Source of the DNA: Saccharum officinarum
Taxonomy: Eukaryota > Streptophyta > Magnoliopsida > Poales > Poaceae
Direction: 5' to 3'
NCBI GenBank assembly: GCA_020631735.1
Contig: CM036158.1
Span: 78,607,447 to 78,671,446, forward strand
DNA: 64,000 nt
In this document: positions 45,501 through 58,005 of the stretch, piece after piece
Layout: every line of letters starts with the position of its first letter
How positions within the stretch are numbered: position 1 is the stretch's first letter
Made by a program: the position numbers and the translations under genes
The notes under the pieces: generated by a model
What the model was told of the DNA's origin: nothing
What the model saw: the letters and a program-made list of their open reading frames with translations, nothing else
The model's database searches: none

Positions 45501-47215
45501 TACACCTTAACCTCCATCCATAGAGAGAAAAAGCTGCTATTGCGGTACAAAGCGTTAGAGAGTGCAAAACACACACCTCAATGTGTGAAGCAAAGGAAAA
45601 GAAGAACAAGAAATCTATTCAGATTTTGTAGTGCTAAACCGGTTATCTTCAAGCCGCTGATTAGTGACACAAACATGGTTGGATTGACCCCAAACTTGGT
45701 AATCTCATTCCTTACTTAGGATACTTCAATGTCTTAATTTGGTTTGAGAATTGGTTGAGTAAAATAGTGGAAGTGAGAGATGTTTTGTAAGTTCATTTGC
45801 TGTAAATTTAGAACCAAGCAGTTTGGAAAACGAATTATATGGATAGTCAAGCGGTGTTCGTTTGAGCTAAAATTTGGTCAGTAGTTAGAGGACTTATGGA
45901 TCTATAGGCCTACCAAAATTTGTGAAAAATGGAACAGTAGTTTGTGAGATGTGAGTAGAAAATAGAAGGGTATAGAATCTGACATTTTCCCGGTGACTGT
46001 GCTTAGTACTCGAGTGAGAAGGTTACGATAGTGGTAGATATCCTAGTGTGGAACATGGTCGGGATCTGCTGTTGGATGGCTCTTTAGTGGTCTCAAGGAT
46101 ACTAGTTTATACTCTTTCATTTGCTTTTGCTTTCTCGTGTCAGCAATATACGAGCGGCCTTGGTGTTCTACAGATCAATGTATACCATCGTGAATCGAAA
46201 GCAATTTGAAAAGTGTCAAAACAACAGATTCCCCATATTAGAGCTGCTGTTTGATTCTAAAGAGAAAGCCTCAAGGTGAAAAGTTGGCCTGACAAAGTTG
46301 CTATGCTGCAAGTCAACTCAACTTACGGTGTAAATAAGTCACGAAGGAAAATTTTACTCAACCACTTGGTGGTAGACTACTCCTCGCGGTTTAGTGAATA
46401 TTTACAACTTTTGTTGTCCTTAAGGCCTCGCTACATCTTTCTTTGGTAATAATTTTCCAATGATGACATACTTTGGTACCTTATAAATGTTTTTACCCAA
46501 GAGGTTGCATCTGATTCAACCCAGATAACCGTTGCCTTTGGTTAAGAGAATCTTCTTAGGTAACCTTTGGCTGAAATATGGAGCTGATAGAGTCAGCTAC
46601 CACATTCACTAATCCTTCGACAGACTCAGATAATACAGTGTTGTCATCAGAGAAAGAGAACTGTACACATGGAATAGTAAGTAGCTTTCCATTACTTGAT
46701 ATCTGAAGGATTGAACAATTACAACCAATATAGACCTTGTCAATTGGTTAGTCAGTATCATATAACCTCTGAGGGTGTTTGTCGTCTATGATCTCACCCG
46801 TTGGAAGGTTGTGCTCAAGCCACTTTGGTAGATGACTGCTTTTCAAACTTTGGGAACATAGTCATTTCAATGAGTATACTTTTCGAGGAAATTCAGTCTA
46901 GTGTAGAGTTCATACGGCCCATATTATGTTCACTAGAGAAGAAGGGATATCGTGCGTGGTTAGCTCATCGACCAAATGACCTCTGTACACTGAGAATGAA
47001 CGACTGTGCTATTTTGGATTTCTCCCAAAGTAACAATGCTTCATGAAAACCAATGAAGGAATTCTTCAAACAAAAGAAGTTATTACAAAGATCAAGTACC
47101 AGAAATTTGCCTGGACCAAATTAGTTCCGGTGATGTTGAAGCTTTGTAGCCGAATGCTATAGCGGATGTTGGAAACTAGATAACATGTCTCCCTTCCTTA
47201 AAAGTCTTCCGTTCT
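45501..47215 (+). other. Element B internal region, right part, non-coding
   Basis: No recognised coding. The 81-codon frame at 46801-47046 has no domain that I recognise. A short stretch at about 46,147-46,175 (ACGAGCGGCCTTGG) resembles the U5 block of E1-E3 LTRs. Confidence 0.5.
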
Positions 47216-47251
47216 GAATCTCAGGACGCGATTCCTTTAAGGAGGGAGGGT
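47216..47251 (+). other. Element B polypurine tract and decayed inverted repeat
   Basis: GAATCTCAGGACGCGATTC (47216-47234), a weakened form of the E1/E3 inverted repeat, then CTTTAAGGAGGGAGGGT next to the LTR at 47252. Confidence 0.85.
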
Positions 47252-50200
47252 TGTAACACCCCAGGTGTTAGGCTTGCATTTGGCACTTGCATTGCATGAG
47301 CCTAAGCATCATTTGTTCATATATGAGCATGGAATATATGTGATGCACTAGTGAAACATATGGAACATACTAGTGCAACATGTGAAACATGCATATATGG
47401 AATGTGCTTTGAAACATCTGCAACATCTCCTTGAAACATATGCAACATACCCGTGTTAATTATGTTTCAATGTGTGTATGATAGATGCTCATGCTTGGTA
47501 ATGCAAGTGAGTGTTGATGTCACTTCTTTCATGTGTCTCACATCACTCTCTATCCATAGTGACCCCTGGAAAAGTTTCATGAAGTTTGGAATCAAAAAGT
47601 CACATGAAATGATAAGTTCTATTCCTATTAGAATTGCACCATTAAGTGAATGGAATTATAGACCATCAACCAAACCTTGCAAACATGCCCAAATGACTCT
47701 AGATGAACTCTACAACAAAAGTCATGAAGGGTTCATGTTGAGAAAATGTCAAGGAAATGCTCCGATTGGCCTAAAACCCTAGTTTAGGCTTTATTGAGAT
47801 GATACTTTGACCAGAGTAAAAGTTGGACTTCTGTACTAGTTATGAGGTTTGACTTTAAAGAAAAGTTATAGTTCATCTTGTGTGGAACAAACTTTGTTTA
47901 ATGGTCAAGAGCTAGTTACGCCTCTAACCTAGTCAAATAGAGCTCTCAAGATTCAATAAAGTGCTATTTTGGATCTCAGAAATTTGGCTAAGTCATAATG
48001 GAGTTTCAGTTTCGGGTACCCTAGTTTGGAGCTCTGTATCTTCCCAACTAGGCTGAACCAGTTCAAGGTCCTTTAATAAAAGTTGTAGATTGAGTTGTGT
48101 ACAACTTTATTTTTGGAGCATACCCTAGTTCAGCCGGGAAATGGGTCTAACCGGAGCTCGAAGATCGAATCTGCTGGTGTTTCCGGCTTCAAAATAATTC
48201 TAAGTCCGGAAATCAACGTCATTAGGTTGGCGAGCCATGTTCTTGAGTTTTTGTTACACAACTTAAGTTGATCCAAGAATAAAAGTTGAAGATAAGCTAG
48301 TGGAGATGATCATGCCAAAAGTTGGATTTCGTTTGATCAAGTTTGGCATCCCAAAACCAGGGAAAACCGAGCTCTAATGTGATTGTCATTAAGTTGTTGA
48401 CAATGAAATATTTGAAATCATTTATCTCATAATCCAGAGCCCTAATGGCAGAACACCCTTAATCAAAATTGTAGAGCATCGAGTGCGCTCCGACTTTGCT
48501 TCTTGGCCCATGTCCAAATTCGGCCCAGATCTGGCCTAGATCAGCTCCCACCTGTGCCACTCCAGCGTGCGCCACATGCTCGTCGAATTGTCTCTGAGGA
48601 TGCCACATGTCCTGGACGTGTCAGCCATGCCCGGCTCCACGCCTCACCTCCCCGACACGTGCCACCTGTGCCACTACATAATTTGTTATTTTGGTTTAAT
48701 CTTTTTATTTTATAGATTTCAGTGTTGAACTTTGGAAATTCATAGTAATTAGTACAAAAGTCATAAAATAGTAAATGAGAACTTTTTGGAATCCTTTTGA
48801 AATTATCTATGCAGTGGAACTATAATATGTCATATTTTAGTTTAAATTTTTAGTTCTAAAAATAGATCTATGTTTCTAGGTTTTCAATGCTAGTTGTATT
48901 TGTCATTTTCATAACGGCACTTGTAGGGCTCCAAATGAAGTGAATTTTTTTTGGCATGCTACTCATGTGATTCTTGAGGTGTGGTAATAATTTCATGAAT
49001 TTTGGCTGCTGTTTGAGTGGGTTATTAGTGTATCTTGCTCTCACATGATTTATTGCAAAAGCGATTTGTCTTTTTTCATAAGAGTTGTTATACATGACCA
49101 AATAGCTTGAAATTTGGACAGTAGACTATTGGGGGCATATGTAGGCCACTTTAATTTTATAGAATTTATGGTGCACTTTTGGTATATGTTCATTAAAATC
49201 ACCTAGGCATCTAAATAAATTAAGAAAATGTATTAAAGGGAATTATTTAGCAATGGAAATTATGTTTTCTGGTGTTCTTTAGTGATGTGTGAAATGTTGG
49301 TAAATTTGGTTTTGTTCAATTATATGTTCACAACATATGTTAATAATTATTTCTTGCAATAATTAGTTTCTGGACAGTTCTAGGGGCAACATAAGTTACC
49401 CCATGTTAATGATGTTTGTTGGGAAAGTTGTTTATAAAAAAGTTGTAGATAACTCATTAAACTAGCTTATATTAAAATTTGGTGGCATTTGGCTAAATAT
49501 TTTTTGAGTTATAGATGTTTAAAGTCAGGTCCCAGATTTGGTTGCTCTCTGTTTGGATTTAGTCATTAAAATCACCAGATTCTGTAGTTTTATCTTTTTG
49601 ACCTATTAAACTTGGGAATCTGGCTTAGTTGATATTAAATGAATTGTTGACAATTTCAAAAGATTTCTAGAATGTCTTGTTTCACATCATTTGGAGTTGT
49701 AGATCTCCAGTTATGATTAAATTACTTAGCTACTGTTCTGATGTCCAGAAGGTGGCAAATTCTAGTTTTAGTGCTTTGATTTACTTTGCCATGCTTGTGG
49801 GTTGAAGTGTGACTCATATCTTTGATGGTACTTGGGTTGGTACCCTGTGATCTTATGAAACTTGTGTCTTGATTGATGTGCTTGCCGTTTTCTATGTTAT
49901 GCCTTAGTGAGGAGTAAGCTAATTAGCTCTAGGTGCATATGTGAACTTTGGTATGCTTGCATGATAACTTTGTTTATGGCACTTATATGCATTCATACAT
50001 ATGCATTGTTGCACCTCATCTAGGTACGCTAGATGCACCACGTGAAGGACGCGATGTGGAGTTGAACCCGAAGATGGTGTTGGCGGATCCATCCCGAAGA
50101 TAGAAGGCCTAGACAAGTGCTAGGATGGGAGATGCCCGCCAAGCGAGTTTCATCTGACAAACAATGACTTGAGTCAGATTCCAGGTAATCCCCGGAGCAT

Positions 50201-51700
50201 TATAAGCCCCCTACCTTCAAATCAATTAATTATATATATGTATAAGTATCGTTGCATTAAGTGGTAGGAGTTGATTGGAAACCCTTGCTGCATTATATCA
50301 TTCCTTGTCCAGAGATATGAATCCTTGAATCATACGTAGACTAGGATCGAGTAGATGCTTAGCCCTGTTTTAAGCAGTAGAAGTTAGGTGATTTCCTATC
50401 ACCTGCGAGATGTAGGGATATTCATATATGGCACGGTTGGCTATATTTGCTATCGTGGAAAAAGAACCATGTGCTAGTAATATTAAAGGAGACGGGGCGG
50501 GATGACGATAGTGAAACAAGAAGGCATGGAGGTCTTGGGTGTGGATCTATCCCCATCTGCGTCATTTAAGGACCAATTCGTTGTATGTCCTTGGGTCATG
50601 TTGAACGCAGTCTAACACATAGTTGGCCAGATAAGTCATTCCGACCGCGAAGCTGAGTAATACAGTTTAGGCCGGGAATCGGGGGGTCAAGTGCGCATTC
50701 TGGAGGAAGTAAGGATGTGCTTGGGGACACTGTCATAAGACCAAGGGGGGTTAAAGTCCCTATCACCTAGCAGAGTGTTGCCCTTGGGGATGCGGCATCA
50801 GTCGAACCCGCGCTTTCCTGAACTGTACCAAAGGTGACTTGTGCGACCCTGGCGTGAGGTCTGCGCAGTGAGTGTTAGAAATACCCCTCCAGCTGGATAG
50901 GAACTTGATTCGAATCGCTGTCGCTCCTAGTTAGTGAGCACTTGACTCGAGCAGCGGCAACGTAGATTCAATTAAATTAAACAGATGGTTAATTGGATGA
51001 TGATTTAAATGTTGCCACAAATTGTACCTGCTATGGTTAATATTGTTTGCTCCTAATTAAGTGAGTGCTCTAGTACAGGTGTTAATATAGATGACTAGTT
51101 AATGATAATTAAATTGATGCTTAAGCATTAATGATTACTTATCTATATTAATCTTTTATGCAAAATGTTGTCCAGCTAGCCCACTTTATATTAGCCTTGC
51201 ATGATCCTTGGTGTCACTTTATTTTTGGTTTATGACGGGTAAGTCTAGCTGAGTACCTTCTCGTACTCAGGGTTTATTCCCACTTGTTGCAGGTTGTGAT
51301 GTATCATGGATACTGCAAGAATTGGATGGCTCCTGCCGTAGTGGCGGAGTGTGATCATGGGCATGATCCTTCTGAGTTATCTTATCTCTAGTGCTTTGTT
51401 GGAAGTCGACCTTGGTACTGGCATGTATTTGAAATCAGAGAAATGTTAGTTTCAAATTACTTTGCTTTCGTTACTGTTTAACTTAAGTCTTAATAACTAT
51501 GTTGAACTACTTGTGAAATGGATGTAACATGTGACTTGTTATGTTGAATCACTATGATCTTAGCTTGTATGTTGGTTGGTTTGAAATCCCTCGTGAGTTC
51601 ATTGGACTACCGGAGTTATATGGGCTCAAGTGTGAGAATTTGATCACTTTGGTGATTGTTTTTATACTTGTGCTCTTATAATTTGGACGGTTCTGTGACA
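47252..51700 (+). repeat. Element B 3' LTR
   Basis: A 4,449-bp LTR, TGTAACACCCC to TTCTGTGACA. It differs from 37466-41488 at several positions per line and lacks the 727-bp GC-rich segment. The perfect hairpin CTGAGTAC...GTACTCAG is at 51249-51270. Confidence 0.9.
51249..51270 (+). other. Conserved LTR hairpin, B 3' LTR
   Basis: A perfect 8-bp stem CTGAGTAC / GTACTCAG with loop CTTCTC, followed by GGTTTATT and TTGTTGCAGGT. Confidence 0.65.
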
Positions 51701-54558
51701 CACTCGATAGTAGAGATTTGATTGATGGAGTTTCTAGGCTTGTCTTGACCTTATCTATCTGTGCTCATCTCGATTTGGTCAGAACCCCCCACCGGTGATG
51801 AGCTGACACGGCCATGCCATGCTCGGAGTGCCACCGCAATGCCCACCGCACGTGGGCAGTATGGCTCCGTCTTTCCTGGTCCTCAGCCATCACCTCGGCT
51901 AGGTCCGTGGTGAGTTCCCGATGCTCACTCGCTACCTCTTATGCTCCTTTGGCGTTGTGGCTCATCAGAACACCACCGCCATTGTCACAGGATGCCCGCC
52001 GGCGTGGGGAGCCGTCTGGTTCGCCTCCGATCTCCAAATCACCACCCAACGTTGCACGTGGGTTCGCAGGTGAGCATCACCTCTTGAGATGCACCGTAGA
52101 GGGTCCTAGTTGGCCGACGTAGCGGCCCTGTGCTGGTGCGCACCGCGTCGGCGAGCGTGGGGATCCCCGTGGACTACCTGGGGTGAAGACAAGATAGCTC
52201 AGGGGGGCCTGCCTGTGAAACACTCTCTGAGGGAATAGTGTGGAGGGGCTTCGCCTGATAAGTAGTTAGGTTAGGGTCTCTTATGCAAAATAGCCTGCAC
52301 GCGCACGGGCTCTCCTGGTCTTGGGCCGTGTTGGACCGTTGCGGTGCCACGGTCACGTCCTACATGGGCCGTAGCGGGCTGTTGGGCTGAAAGGGGATGC
52401 CATTGACCCTTTCCCTTTTTCTAAGCTTTTCCAATTTAGTCTCTGAAGCAAAACTGTGGAATTAATATAAAATGTTGTAGGAATCCAAAAATTGTGAAAC
52501 CAATTTTGTTAGGATTCTAAAATCATGATCTATCTATTAGTATATCCTATGCACATAGTTTCATAACATTTTCAGAAGTTCCCTAATTAATTTGAAATGC
52601 TTAATGCTAATACGATATAAACTTGTAGGACTTTCTATGGTAAATTGACGACAGTGTGGATCTTGAAAATTTCACAGTAAATACCTAATAATGTTAGCTG
52701 CTCATTGTATTTTTTGTAGCTCCAAAATAATTAGTTTTCTAGGGTAGCTAATGAGCCCTACTTTGGAAATATGTAGTAAATCGATAAAATGAATAACACG
52801 ACACCTTGGGTTTGTACAACTAAAACACCTATTGAGAAATAATGTCTTAATCGACAATGTGCGTACGTGGCCTACTGCGTTAGCCATTAGAGCTAGCTCG
52901 TCAGCTTGAGAGAACGAAATCGTACTTTAAGCTTGCGGTTGCCATTGAGTATTTACGTCTTTACGTTGCATCCACATATATCACAATAGGAACGATGATG
53001 GATCACGAAGTCATCTGGAGTTGCTGAAAGGATGGTGTTTGGAAGATCGTGCCACCATGAAGAAATGCTAACTTTGGTTATATTTTACCCAGGCAAGCCC
53101 CAGTGCATAACCCCTATTATTCTGTACTTTACTTTATGCTTGTGCATTAAGTTTTAGGAGTTGAATGAAATCCAGTTGCATATATATATATATCCTTATC
53201 CCATGAGTTGTACTAGTATGATAGAATCATGTAGCTTGCCATGCTATAGGATCCCGGTAAAAGTCGAGTAATCATCACTCGCGAGAGATAGGAAATATAT
53301 TATTGTTACTATTATTATCATGTTACTATCATGTGGAATAATTATGAATAATAATTAGAAACCGGACAGGACTGGGTTTGGATGGACTTAGTCTTGGTTG
53401 GGCAACAGAGTGGGGCTCTAGTTGCATTTGTCCTGCCTGTGTCGATTGAGGACCGTCCGTTGCTGTGGACACTAGTTAGGTCACAGACTTATTATCTTGA
53501 GCACATACTTGCTTATGGGAGCGGGAAGACTTGTTACTCTCTTATCATGGGTTCTGGCTTTTTTCGGACCGACTATTATGGTGGATTATTGGGTAGGAGG
53601 TCTAAGCACCGCACCGAGGCCGGGCCTCAAGTGTTGGGGCCATGGAGTCCTAGTTTGGACGGGGACCTAGACCCCTTGACAGGAGTGGAACGGGTTAGTC
53701 TTGCTTGTGCCTGGGGTACAAGCGAGGCGTGTGTTTTTTGGGGTATCCAGCTAGGCTACATTGATTTACGAATCACCGTTTCTACGTGACGGTACGACTT
53801 GGCTATGGTCTAGCACCATAGTAAGAACTAGAACATGGAAGATGGTAAAATGGTTCTGACTGCTCAACCCTTGCTGGAAAATAGCATAGGTGCTTACATA
53901 GAATGGTTGGTTAATGAACTAATTGCTGATAAAAATTGAATATAAAGATGCACCTTTAGTAATGCTTCCTGCAGTTGCAATAACCCACGAGCCAAATGGC
54001 CTTGCATATCCTTAGAGTCTTTTGTTTCCTCCTAACGGGTAAGTCTTGCGGAGTACAATTAAGTACTCAGGGTTTGTTCTTCCCTGTTGCAGGTGACAGG
54101 AACATGTGGAGCTGACACTTGTGTGTGGAAACCTTCTGTGGGCTCAACGAGGATTTCCTTTACGTTGCGGATCTAGAGCTTATTTAAAGTTTCCACAAGA
54201 ACAATTTACAAAAGAAAACTTATAACCTGTTATTATTTCATGCATATAAAATGTTCATCATGGTAATATTTAACTCATCATTAAATAATTTTATTTTCAC
54301 TGAAACTCTGATAATATTTTACATTCCACTATTATTATCAAATGATGAATTACTCCGATGTTGTACATAAGAAATGGTAAAAATTGTTGTAAGCTTTATT
54401 TCTCATTTATGATCCTGATGGGAAAATGTGGACTTTCGAGTTCTTCTATTGGGTGTGCTCGATAGAATCGCATAGTTTTGTGCTCTCTCTTGGGTACTTA
54501 ATGTCTAGTGGAAGACAAGTACTCCTAGGAGGGCATTAGATTAGGCAGTTCTGCCACA
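51701..54558 (+). repeat. Element A 5' LTR, right fragment
   Basis: It matches 59,672-62,271, beginning with CACTC and TAGAGATT and ending CTGCCACA before the PBS-like site. Relative to the 3' LTR it keeps about 250 bp (roughly 52,283-52,520). Hairpin at 54051-54068. The 102- and 135-codon frames at 51814 and 53382 recur, broken differently, in the 3' LTR and are not genes. Confidence 0.85.
54051..54068 (+). other. Conserved LTR hairpin, A 5' LTR
   Basis: GAGTAC, loop AATTAA, GTACTC. It has the same stem as B but a wholly different loop, in the same GGTAAGTCT...TGTTGCAGGT context. Confidence 0.6.
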
Positions 54559-54560
54559 GG

Positions 54561-54572
54561 TAGTATCGGAGC
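54561..54572 (+). other. Element A primer binding site, diverged
   Basis: TAGTATCGGAGC, similar to TGGTATCAGAGC with two changes, two bases after the LTR end at 54558. Confidence 0.6.
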
Positions 54573-55190
54573 ATAAATGAGGAGATAAAGTGTTGAAATC
54601 CTTTCTAAATTAAAAGTTGACAACAAATTTTTTTCAAAAAGATAGGACTTTTGCGTGCGAAGTTATATAAGTAACCCCATTACTATGGTTATGTATCTAG
54701 GATAGATGACACTCTGCTGACTTAGTTAGACTTAATCAAGTCTTCTGTAGGTACCCTAATTCTAAGCATAGTTCAATAGCATCGACTAGCTACAGGGAGA
54801 GCACGATGTGCCAAAAATCTAAGAACGGTTGCTCTATATGTCGGTAACAGTGTGAGGGCCGATAGGACATGCATTCATGCATACCTTGCTTGTGCATTGT
54901 CATGTAGACCGACCAGTCCTTGTCTGTGAGTTACTGCGATACTATGGCTTCATGTATCGAGTTTGTGTAATTCGCACTTGTCGTGGCTCACTCTTTTCAT
55001 ACCATTTATGTGCTCTTATCGGACCACTGCCCTGCAATCGTACTAGTCCTTTATGACCTCGGATACTGTTCATCACGTGCGTGTAAAAATCCTATTGTTT
55101 TATTCTTACTAGTCCCCACGCAAGGCTCGAGGGTGGACTGCGTTAGGACCACTGACCACTCTGCCTTTACATAAGGGCAGGCCTTGCCAC

Positions 55191-56195
55191 TTGAAACCAT
55201 CATTCGGTGCATCCCAACTCACTGAGCTCTTTTCCTTTGAGCAAGCTTCTCGCTCAAGCCTTTCTTACAACCACCAACCACCTAGGATGGTAGGAGCCTG
55301 GGTTAGCAGCTATTGCCTAAACATCGAGGGTTTTCCCAAAATCTTGTATGCCACCCTGCAAAAACTCGGTGTTAATGATCGTCCTAAGTATGAGGGCTGT
55401 GAGTACATGAAGCATGGCACTGAGCGATGTGAGGTCACCGTCTACATTGGCAAGAGTGAGGAGTTCCCCGACATCACTAAAGCCTGGAATGTGACTGTAA
55501 TCGGGTTTTGCTTTGGCGACACCTACCAAGTTATGGCCCACAAAACCTTGCGGTATCTTTGCCAGATCTATGAGGAGCCCATTGCTCATACCCCCATGAG
55601 GTTTTTTCCACCTTTGGACAAGAATTGGCGGGTATGGAGGGCTCGCATGGAGACTTTGCTGGGTCTGGACATGCAAGAAGATAACCCGACTGTGGTGCAC
55701 CTGACCACGTACTTGCTTGCTTTGGATGAGCAGTATGACTGGCAAGCCTCGGAGCTGAGGGAGTGCCTCCATTGAGCTAAGAAAAACGAGACCTTCTCCA
55801 GGATGCTCGAAGTGCAGCTTGCTGAGGCCCAAGCCAATGTAGTAGCTGCAGAAAGTCGAGAGACTGCCATGGTGGAAGCCCTCAAGGTGGATGAAGATCG
55901 ACATGCCTAGGAGTTGGAGGACACCTATCTAGCCACAAGGGCCAAGCGCAGGACGCTTTGGCCAGACAGGCAGGAACCCTTGAACTTGGAGGGAATCCCT
56001 TGTCCACCTGCCTAGGAGAAGGAGAACTAGTGTGGTAGTACTGCCAGCACCTCCACCCTCAGAGACATCAAAAGTAGAGTCATTGTTTCCCCTCACTCAA
56101 CCCCCACCTAAAGAAGAAGCAAATCCACAACCTAGTGCATCAAAAGAACCCCAAGAGCCCAGGAGTGAAGCCATTCGGTCCGACAAAGTAGATTA
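55191..56195 (+). pseudogene. Unrecognised ORF in element A (about 330 codons, interrupted)
   Basis: The first open stretch, 55191-55775, is 194 codons; it opens at TTG, and the first ATG is at 55287. The same frame continues past a TGA (55773) to TAGs at 55908, 56013 and 56028, and stays protein-like. After a frameshift a Pro-rich tail (LPAPPPSE, FPLTQPP) runs to about 56,195. The N-terminal half has mixed composition with conserved-looking blocks (HKTLRYLCQIYEEPIA, MRFFPPLDKNWRVWRARM, LTTYLLALDEQYD). The next 50 residues (LEVQLAEAQANVVAAESRE) look like a coiled coil. I see no CCHC knuckle, protease, RT or integrase motif. It lies between PBS and PPT where gag-pol belongs, on the coding strand. 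It may be an element-specific ORF or a captured host gene. Function unknown. Confidence 0.6.
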
Positions 56196-58005
56196 GTTGT
56201 CCTAGGGGAGATGTAATTGTAGTTGGTAGTGCTTTTCATCACTATCCTCCAGTGTTGTAATCCCTCCGTTGTGCTTCATCCATAGTTGTTAAGACCATCT
56301 GGTTGTAGGATGCAAGTGATGTGTTAGGGATGAGAGAGTGAAGGCCTATATGTTGGTACCCGTTTTGGGGCATTTGGAACATGCAATTTGCTTATGCTGT
56401 TGTGTTTGTTACACTGATTTCCTTTAGGCCTCGTTAGACTTGCTTAGGGCTTTTGAGGTGCCAACAAGCAAGTTACCAGAGGAAAAGTATTCAGATGTAG
56501 TGGATCAGCCATTATTGGATGACAGAGGACGTTGTATCAACAAATTATGGATGAACCAGCAGAACACTTGAATCCCCTTAATTTAAATCCACCTTGGGAT
56601 TTAATTTTCCTGTTCCTTGTTTGAAAGGAACTCTAGTTGCCTGAATCTTCCCTTGCAATCCTTTTCTAATTCTGTGGTCAATGACCCCACTGCCTTTACT
56701 GCGAGTAAGTTGGTAACAGTTCCCTGGTTAATAGCTTATGGTGCTACAACAGAACCGAGGGCCACCTGTGGATCGTGACCACATGGTTGTGCCGCTCGGC
56801 GCGCGCTGGTATCAAGGTTGTTGACTAAGAACTTTTACCAAGTTACACCGCATTATCGCTCTTGCTATAAATATTCTCCTTGGTAAAAATATTCTTGTGT
56901 TCTGACGGGAAATCCACAATGGGTTGATGTAGTGTGCTCTTTTAAAGTAACGGAGTTAACATGGCTTTTGAAGAAAGAGAAGAGCGACAAGGAAAACTTA
57001 GCCCTCTAGTAGTTTGGAGTAATTGGAACGCCTGACTGGACATCGTCCCTGTGACCGGTTTGGCCATGCTACGCATGTCGGGTCGCTGTCGCTGCGTGTC
57101 CTACGGACGCCATCGGTGGTGGGCCCCATGTGTGCCACGCTCGTGTGGCCACAGCGTGGTGCCACACTCACCTTGTCCTCTTGCACAGTACACCCTCTTT
57201 TCCTGGCACCCTTGTCGGCTCTCGATTTTCGCCCTCGTCCCCATACTGGACCCCCCTCTTTTCTTTTCTTGTAGGCACCGTCGCTTGCACGCCTCCTTGT
57301 CGAGCGAACCCTGTCCCCTCCTTTCTCCTTTTCCCCAATCAAGCTCGCACAGGGAGTGCACAATGGCCGATGCTCTCCCCATCTTGTGACCCACTGGTAA
57401 TTCCCCTCCATGCCGCCTCCACTACCGGTGCATTGTGTCACCACCACCATCTACCGAGCTATAAAATGCCACCTTGCTTGCCTCTCCTCCATTCCACCCC
57501 CAAAGTCAAAGTAGAGCTCGCAGAATCGATCCCTCCGTTAGTGCTCAGGTGGGAGAAGCTCGGGAAGCAGTCAAGAAGAAGTAGTTGGGGGCAGAGCTAT
57601 GAGATCTGGCCATTGCTCTCAAATCTAGGGTCACCAGTCAGAAGTGATGGTGTAACTTGAGAAGAAGGGATCTGGTTTTCATCGAAGGAGTTCAAGTCGA
57701 CCTCTGTTTAGTTTTGGTCTTAGGATTCACAATGATCTATTTATCAGTCTCCTGTTTCTAGATCTGTTGGGCATATGCCATGTTCTAGATAATCGTTTTC
57801 CTATTACTCTTCCACTGTCCCCGTCTTTCGTTGATTTTAAGAGAGGTTGTGAGCTATATCAGTTTTGTTCTTAGTTGTGTTGTCACTATATCCCTGAGTG
57901 GGTAGTATTCGAAGTTGTGTAATCTCCTATTGTAATCTCTGCTCTAAGAAGCGAAATCGTGTTTCCCCTTTTATCTGATTCTTGCTTTGAATCTCAGGAC
58001 AAGAT
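56196..58005 (+). other. Element A internal region after the ORF, non-coding
   Basis: It includes leader-type sequence shared with B (56,740-56,825) and a GC-rich stretch (57,020-57,660) with overlapping frames of up to 176 codons on both strands. These read as composition artefacts; no domain is seen. Confidence 0.5.

Larger units (their letters stand above)
37466..51700 (+). mobile_element. Element B: Tekay-like LTR retrotransposon nested in the A 5' LTR
   Basis: It has a truncated 5' LTR (37466-41488), PBS-like site, 5,763-bp internal region and complete 3' LTR (47252-51700). The first 1.15 kb of its 5' LTR is gone, lost together with adjacent A LTR. The right flank CACTC (51701-51705) matches the uninterrupted site in the A 3' LTR near 59,676, so B entered there. 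No gag-pol motif is left. B is host to a hAT MITE. Confidence 0.85.

Noticed and set aside
53382..53789. 135-aa frame, repeated as 116 aa at 61060-61410
   Set aside because: Both lie in the A LTRs and have different ends. They could look conserved only because LTR copies are duplicates.
55317..55904. 195-aa frame on the minus strand opposite the element A ORF
   Set aside because: Shadow of the plus-strand frame; the plus strand has the protein-like blocks and agrees with the PBS-to-PPT direction.
57023..57660. Overlapping frames up to 176 codons in element A
   Set aside because: Strong composition bias, both strands open, no motif. Possibly leader sequence.
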